Source of the DNA: Pseudonocardia sp.
Lineage (GTDB): Bacteria > Actinomycetota > Actinomycetes > Mycobacteriales > Pseudonocardiaceae
Length of the DNA: 56,528 nt
Assembly (NCBI RefSeq): GCF_025465255.1
Contig: NZ_JAODNI010000175.1
Coordinates: forward strand, 1-56,528
Direction of reading: 5' to 3'
This document shows, piece by piece, positions 52,556 through 56,528 of the stretch (positions are counted from its first letter, which is position 1; each line of letters starts with the position of its first letter). The notes under the pieces are model-generated. The model was not told the origin of the DNA. It was given only the letters and a program-made list of their open reading frames with translations, and ran no database searches. Made by a program: the position numbers and the translations under genes.

Positions 52556-54697
52556 GTGCCGACCGCCGAAGAGCCCCGCACGCCCGACACCACGACGCCG
52601 GCCGGCCCGGCCGGCGTCCACGCCCGGATCGAGGCCCCGGTCGGGACCTTCGTCCAGCTCGGCATTTTCGCGGTACCGCTGCGGTCGCGGCGGCCCCGCC
52701 CGGCCGAGCTGCCCCCGCGCCCGCTCCGGTTCGTCGGCCGGGAGCGGGAGGCGACCCTCGTGGCCCACGCCGCCGTCGGGTCCGGGGACGTGCGGGGGGT
52801 CCTCCTCGGCGGGCGTCCCGGAGCGGGCAAGTCGGCGCTGGCCGTCGAGAGCGCCCACCAGATCGGCGGACTCTTCCCGGACGGCGTCGTGTTCGCCGAG
52901 CTCGGCGCCGCGGACGGACGCGGACCGTCGGCGCACGAGCTCACCGGACGCCTGCTGCGCTCGCTCGGCGCGCGGGTCCCGGAGCGGGCCGGGGACCGCG
53001 CCGTCGCCTGGCGCCGGCTGTTGCGGGAGCGCCGGGTCCTCGTCGTCCTCGACGACGTGCAACGCGCCGCCCAGGTCACGGCCGTGCTGCCCGAGGGCCC
53101 GGACCGCGCCTTCGCCGTCCTGACCGCCCGGTCCGGGTTGATCACGCTGCCCGTCCCCCTGCTGCGGCTGCGGCTCGGCGACCTGGACGTCCCGTCGTCG
53201 CGGGCCCTGCTCGGCCACGCCGAACCCGGCGCTGACCCCGCCGTCCTGGACGAGCTCGTCGGCCTCTGCGCCGGCCTGCCGCTCGCGCTGCGCATCGTCG
53301 CCGCCCGGCTCGCCGGGGAACCGGGGCTGACCCCGGCGCGCCTCGCCGCCCAGCTCCGCCGCCGCCACCGCACCATCGACGAGCTGCGGGCCGGGGACCG
53401 CGCGGTCCGCGCGTCCTTCGAGGCCTCGCACGCCGGCCTGGGCGAGCCGGAGCGCCGGATGTTCCGGAGGCTCGCCGCCGTGCCCCTGCGGGACGTCACG
53501 GTGCCCGGCGCGGCCGCGCTCGCCGGCGTCGCACCGGAGCGGGCCGCCGAGCTGCTCGCGACCCTGTACGACGCCCAGCTCCTGGACCGCAGGCCCGGGC
53601 GCGTGCCGCGGCACCGGATGCACGACCTGCTGCGCCGCTACGGCGAGGAGAAGCTGCGGGCGCGGGGGCCGGGCGAGGCCGCCGCCGCGGCGGAACGGCT
53701 GGTCGGTCACTACCGGCGCGCGCTGGACCGGGCGCTGCAGGACCCGCGTCGGTCCTGGTTCGCCGACGAGTGGGACAACCTGGCCGCGCTCGCCGCGCAC
53801 CTCGCCGAGACCGGCACCCCGTGGTCCCGGGACGCCCTGGACCACCTGGCGGACGCGGTGGCCCCCCAGTACGACCCGCACGTGTCGAAGGACGGGTGGA
53901 ACCGGATCCAGGGCCTGGCGCTCGCCGCCGCGGCCGACGGCCCGGCCGGGCGGCGCGCCGAGCTGCAGGTCCGGATCAGCACCGGGCCGCGCGGGAGCGG
54001 GCGCCCGGACCGCGCCCCCGCCGTCCCGCCCGGTCCGCGCGAGCGCCACCCCGAGACGGGCCTGCCGGTGGAGGCCGTGGTCGCCCTTCGCGCCAGGGCC
54101 GAGGTCCTGCGGGCCACGGGCGACCTCGACGGCGCGGCGGGCGGCTACCGGGACGCGATCCTCGCCCTGCGCCGGCTGCCACCCGGTGCGGCCGTCACCG
54201 AGGCGCTGGCCTGGGCCCTGCACGCGCTCGGGAACGTCGAGTGCCTGCGGGGTGACCCGTGGTCCGCACTCGGCCGCCAGCGCGCGGCCCTGCGCAGGTT
54301 CGGCGAGGCCGGTTCCCGGCCCGGCCGGGCCTGGGCGTGGCACGGGATCGGGGACGCCCGCCGCGGTGCAGGCGACGCCGACGGCGCGGCCGCGGCCTAC
54401 CGCACGGCGCTGGACCTGCACGACGAGCCGGGCGGCGTTCCAGGCTCCGGCCGGACGCGGCAGTGCCTCGGTGAGCTCCTGGCGTCGCAGGTTCGGCCGC
54501 GCGAGGCCGCGGTGGAGTTCGAGCTGGCCCGGCGGGCTGCGGTCCTGCGGTCCGACGCGTGGGCGGAGGCCCGGGCGCGACGCTGGCTGGCCGCCACGTC
54601 CACCGGCCCGGACGGGCCCGGGCCCGGCGGCACGGCCCCGGAGCCGGGGCGCGGCGCCGCTCAGCTGCGGCCGAGGCGCTCGCCCGCCGGGCCGTAG
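52556..54697 (+). CDS. STAND (NB-ARC-like) NTPase with TPR-like repeats and short N-terminal amyloid-like motif
   Basis: A 713-residue protein. Residues 21-40 (VHARIEAPVGTFVQLGIFAV) resemble the Gly/Gln/Val amyloid-signalling motifs found before actinobacterial NLR-like proteins. The NTPase core begins FVGRERE at 59, with Walker A GGRPGAGKSA (86-94), Walker B RRVLVVLDDVQ, FAVLTARSGL and the GLPLALRI motif. A winged-helix-like region with RHRMHDLLRRYGEEKLR follows, then TPR-like helices rich in Ala/Arg from about 500 (ALRARAEVLRATGDLDGAAG). There is no DNA-binding SARP domain. It could be an NLR-type immune or signalling switch. The GTG at 52556 has GGAGG upstream. Confidence 0.8.
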   Translation: MPTAEEPRTPDTTTPAGPAGVHARIEAPVGTFVQLGIFAVPLRSRRPRPAELPPRPLRFVGREREATLVAHAAVGSGDVRGVLLGGRPGAGKSALAVESAHQIGGLFPDGVVFAELGAADGRGPSAHELTGRLLRSLGARVPERAGDRAVAWRRLLRERRVLVVLDDVQRAAQVTAVLPEGPDRAFAVLTARSGLITLPVPLLRLRLGDLDVPSSRALLGHAEPGADPAVLDELVGLCAGLPLALRIVAARLAGEPGLTPARLAAQLRRRHRTIDELRAGDRAVRASFEASHAGLGEPERRMFRRLAAVPLRDVTVPGAAALAGVAPERAAELLATLYDAQLLDRRPGRVPRHRMHDLLRRYGEEKLRARGPGEAAAAAERLVGHYRRALDRALQDPRRSWFADEWDNLAALAAHLAETGTPWSRDALDHLADAVAPQYDPHVSKDGWNRIQGLALAAAADGPAGRRAELQVRISTGPRGSGRPDRAPAVPPGPRERHPETGLPVEAVVALRARAEVLRATGDLDGAAGGYRDAILALRRLPPGAAVTEALAWALHALGNVECLRGDPWSALGRQRAALRRFGEAGSRPGRAWAWHGIGDARRGAGDADGAAAAYRTALDLHDEPGGVPGSGRTRQCLGELLASQVRPREAAVEFELARRAAVLRSDAWAEARARRWLAATSTGPDGPGPGGTAPEPGRGAAQLRPRRSPAGP

Positions 54698-54957
54698 ACC
54701 GTGCCGTCACTCGCGAACCAGCACCCGGCGACTCCTCGATGACGCCCGGTACGCCCGCAGAACCGCAGGGTCCCCGCCCCCCCGATCAGGTCCCCCGGCT
54801 CGACCGGCGGGAGCTGCCCGCCGCGGCGGGCGCGCGGGACCGGCAACGAGGCACCGTCGTGCCCGAGCAGGGCGAGCATGTCCTCGTCCAGCTCGCCGTC
54901 CGCCCCGATATCGGGCTCTCGGAGATCCTGCTCGGGTGGGTCGTGCTCGGCTGCCAT
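54661..54957 (-). CDS. Hypothetical 98-residue protein
   Basis: Begins MAAEHDPPEQDLREPDIGAD, with an acidic N-terminus and a C-terminal segment GTLRFCGRTGRHRGVAGCWF, ASDGTVYGPAGERLGRS that looks folded, with two Cys residues. A longer in-frame start exists at 55050. Its 3' end overlaps the STAND gene by 37 bp. Function unknown. Confidence 0.45.
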   Translation of the reverse strand: MAAEHDPPEQDLREPDIGADGELDEDMLALLGHDGASLPVPRARRGGQLPPVEPGDLIGGAGTLRFCGRTGRHRGVAGCWFASDGTVYGPAGERLGRS

Positions 54958-55018
54958 CACGGACCTCACGTCGTGCGTCGCCGTGGTCACGGCCGGACGA
55001 CGGCGATGCTCTCCCGGA

Positions 55019-55771
55019 TCAACCGGGGTGATGGCGCATGAATGCGACATCCGGCGGGCCGCCGAAAGGCGGGTCGTCGGCGTCGGCCTCCGTCAGGCGT
55101 CGCAACCCGCCCGGGTCCAGCACCGTGAGCCGGCGCGGCGTGGAGCGGTACCCCGTGTCCACGAGCCCCAGTTCCTGCAGCCGGGACAGCTCGGCGCCGA
55201 CGATCCGCGGTTTGGCCCCCACCAGGTCCGCGATCCGTGTCTGGGACAGCGGGACGTCGATCCGGCGGGCGGGGCCGCCGCCGAGCGGCCGGCCGAACTG
55301 CGTGGAGTGGTCCAACAGGACCCGCACGACCCGGTGGCCGATGCGGCCCCGGGAGTAGCGGACGCGACGGTCGGTGACCGCGCGCATCTTGGCGACGATC
55401 GCGGTCGTCAGCGCCCGCGACGCGTCCGGATGCGCGGCGAGGAACCGGTCCAGGACCGGGCCGGGGAACACCCGGCACCGGGTCGGGGCGACGGCCCGGA
55501 CCATCGCCGAGCGCGGCCGGCGGTCCAGGAAGCCGAACTCCCCGAGCAGGTCACCGGCCCGGCGGAAGGCGAGGAACACCTCGTGCCCGGACTCGTCCGA
55601 CGCGCTGACGGCCACCAGCCCGGACTCGATCACCAGCATCGCGTCCGAGGGGGAGCCCTGCAGCAGGACCATCGCGCCCTGCGGGTGCTCGACGGCGTGG
55701 CCCAGGGCGCGGAGCTCGGCCCAGTCCCCCGGGTCCAGGTTCGCGGGCCCGGCATGGGGCGGTGCCTTCAT
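55019..55771 (-). CDS. Crp/Fnr-family transcriptional regulator
   Basis: A 250-residue protein with an N-terminal cyclic-nucleotide-binding fold (GAMVLLQGSPSDAMLVIESG, EVFLAFRRAGDLLGEFGFLD, RPRSAMVRAVAPTRCRVF) and a C-terminal winged HTH (VPLSQTRIADLVGAKPRIVG, AELSRLQELGLVDTGYRS). The phosphate-binding cassette GEFGFLDRRPRSA is close to the cAMP-type consensus (GE-x-x-L-x-x-x-x-R-S-A). The ATG at 55771 has GAGGGGAGGG upstream. It is divergent from a nucleotidyl-cyclase-like gene 136 bp away, suggesting a ligand-maker/sensor pair. Confidence 0.92.
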   Translation of the reverse strand: MKAPPHAGPANLDPGDWAELRALGHAVEHPQGAMVLLQGSPSDAMLVIESGLVAVSASDESGHEVFLAFRRAGDLLGEFGFLDRRPRSAMVRAVAPTRCRVFPGPVLDRFLAAHPDASRALTTAIVAKMRAVTDRRVRYSRGRIGHRVVRVLLDHSTQFGRPLGGGPARRIDVPLSQTRIADLVGAKPRIVGAELSRLQELGLVDTGYRSTPRRLTVLDPGGLRRLTEADADDPPFGGPPDVAFMRHHPG

Positions 55772-55906
55772 CAGCGTCCCTCCCCTCGGGGGTGCCGCAG
55801 CCATACGAGCGTGTACGGAACCTACCGCCGAACGGCACCGGGCTCGTAATGTCGCAGGTTCACCTTCGATCAGGCCACCGGGGGATCGACGACCGGGAGG
55901 GGGCCG

Positions 55907-56528
55907 ATGACCAGGACGGGCCGGTTGTGCGTGGCGGTCGACCTCGAGGGCTACAGCCGGCGCTCGCACGCGGGGCAGGAACACGCGCAGGACGTCCTCC
56001 GCACGCTGCTGGACCTGCTCTGGCAGCGGGTCGCGCCGGGTGCGGTGGAACGCCAGCCGAACGGCGACGGGGAGGTCGCGCTGCTCGACGAGACGGTCGG
56101 GATCGGCGTCGTCCCCGAACTCCTCCGTGTGCTGCGGAACGGGCTCCGCCGCGCCAACCCGGACGACCGCGTGGGCGAGCGGTACCGGCTGCGGGCCGCC
56201 GCGGACCACGGGCCCGCCGGGCGGGCCCGCAACGGCTTCGCCGGGGACGCCGTCGTCCGGACGTGCCGGCTGCTGGACTCCGCCCCCGCCCGCGACGCCC
56301 TGGACACCCGGCCCGGTTCGGACCTCTCGGTCGTCCTCTCCGGTTCCCTGTTCGACGCGCTGGCGGCCGATCCCGCTGCCCGCGCCGCGCTCCCGGCGGC
56401 GGAGTTCGTGCCGGTCCGGGTGGTCGATCCGGCCAAGTCGTTCGCCGCGCCCGCGTGGGTGCACGCCGGGGCACCGTTCCCCGCGCCGCGCGGGGCCGCG
56501 GGGCCCCGGCCCGCGGCGCCCACCGGGG
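55907..56528 (+). CDS. Class III nucleotidyl-cyclase-like protein (runs off right edge)
   Basis: The visible 207 codons start at ATG 55907 behind GGGAGGGGG. LCVAVDLEGYSRRSHAGQEH has the position of the first metal Asp of class III cyclases, QPNGDGEVALL the second, and DHGPAGRARNGFAGDAVVRT with CRLLDSAPAR the region of the substrate site. The C-terminus becomes Pro/Ala/Gly-rich before the window ends without a stop. Such cyclase-like domains occur in actinobacteria both as real cyclases and as inactive sensors; which applies here is undecided. Confidence 0.7.
   Translation, partial: MTRTGRLCVAVDLEGYSRRSHAGQEHAQDVLRTLLDLLWQRVAPGAVERQPNGDGEVALLDETVGIGVVPELLRVLRNGLRRANPDDRVGERYRLRAAADHGPAGRARNGFAGDAVVRTCRLLDSAPARDALDTRPGSDLSVVLSGSLFDALAADPAARAALPAAEFVPVRVVDPAKSFAAPAWVHAGAPFPAPRGAAGPRPAAPTG

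Overview
The window is very GC-rich (about 70% by eye) with GTG starts, stop/start (ATGA/GTGA) overlaps and gene families typical of Actinomycetota: multi-subunit acyl-CoA carboxylase with an epsilon chain, MMPL, DUF2993/LmeA-like, oligoribonuclease and an RepSA-type replication initiator remnant. A Pseudonocardia-like actinomycete is my inference from the overall flavour; it is not proven by any marker here.

Region 1 (1-17.7 kb) is ordinary chromosome: a divergent lipoprotein, a two-component system, a three-gene envelope glycosylation operon (GT39-like / polyprenol-phosphate glycosyltransferase with GtrA / second GT39-like), a fatty acyl-CoA ligase, a frameshifted sucrase/ferredoxin-like gene, an acyl-CoA dehydrogenase, a HAD phosphatase, two PH-domain membrane proteins, a HerA-like ATPase, oligoribonuclease and tRNA-His.

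Region 2 (17.77-38.7 kb) is accessory. It opens at a tRNA-Lys(CTT) gene directly followed by a broken RepSA-type replication initiator, the signature of an old integrative element. Inside is a lipid-type biosynthetic locus: KAS (FabF-like), biotinylated acyl-CoA carboxylase alpha chain, a four-gene reverse-strand operon (acyl-CoA dehydrogenase, thioester-reductase-like SDR, class III aminotransferase, SRPBCC protein), an ECF sigma factor, carboxylase beta and epsilon chains, an MMPL transporter fused in one frame to an adenylation-like domain with altered ATP-site motifs, a free acyl carrier protein and an LmeA-like lipid-binding protein. Remnants of at least four transposase types (IS5/IS1182-like, IS30, IS256, IS110), of narK, of a condensation-type domain and of other genes lie between these parts. 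The working model (inference) is that malonyl-CoA made by the dedicated carboxylase extends an ACP-bound acyl chain, the dehydrogenase desaturates it, the reductase releases it as an aldehyde and the aminotransferase converts this to an amine, with MMPL exporting the product.

Region 3 (38.7-51 kb) returns to ordinary chromosome: CNNM/CorC-type transporter, LtrA, a flippase-like protein, two tandem helix-hairpin-helix genes (one broken), asparaginase II, DedA, a PQQ-type sugar dehydrogenase lipoprotein, carboxylesterase, an ABM-like monooxygenase, an ACT-like protein and TerC.

Region 4 (51-56.5 kb) is a signalling block: a membrane-anchored HTH-like protein divergent from a STAND NTPase that carries a short amyloid-like N-terminal motif, then a Crp-family regulator divergent from a class III nucleotidyl-cyclase-like gene that runs off the right edge.
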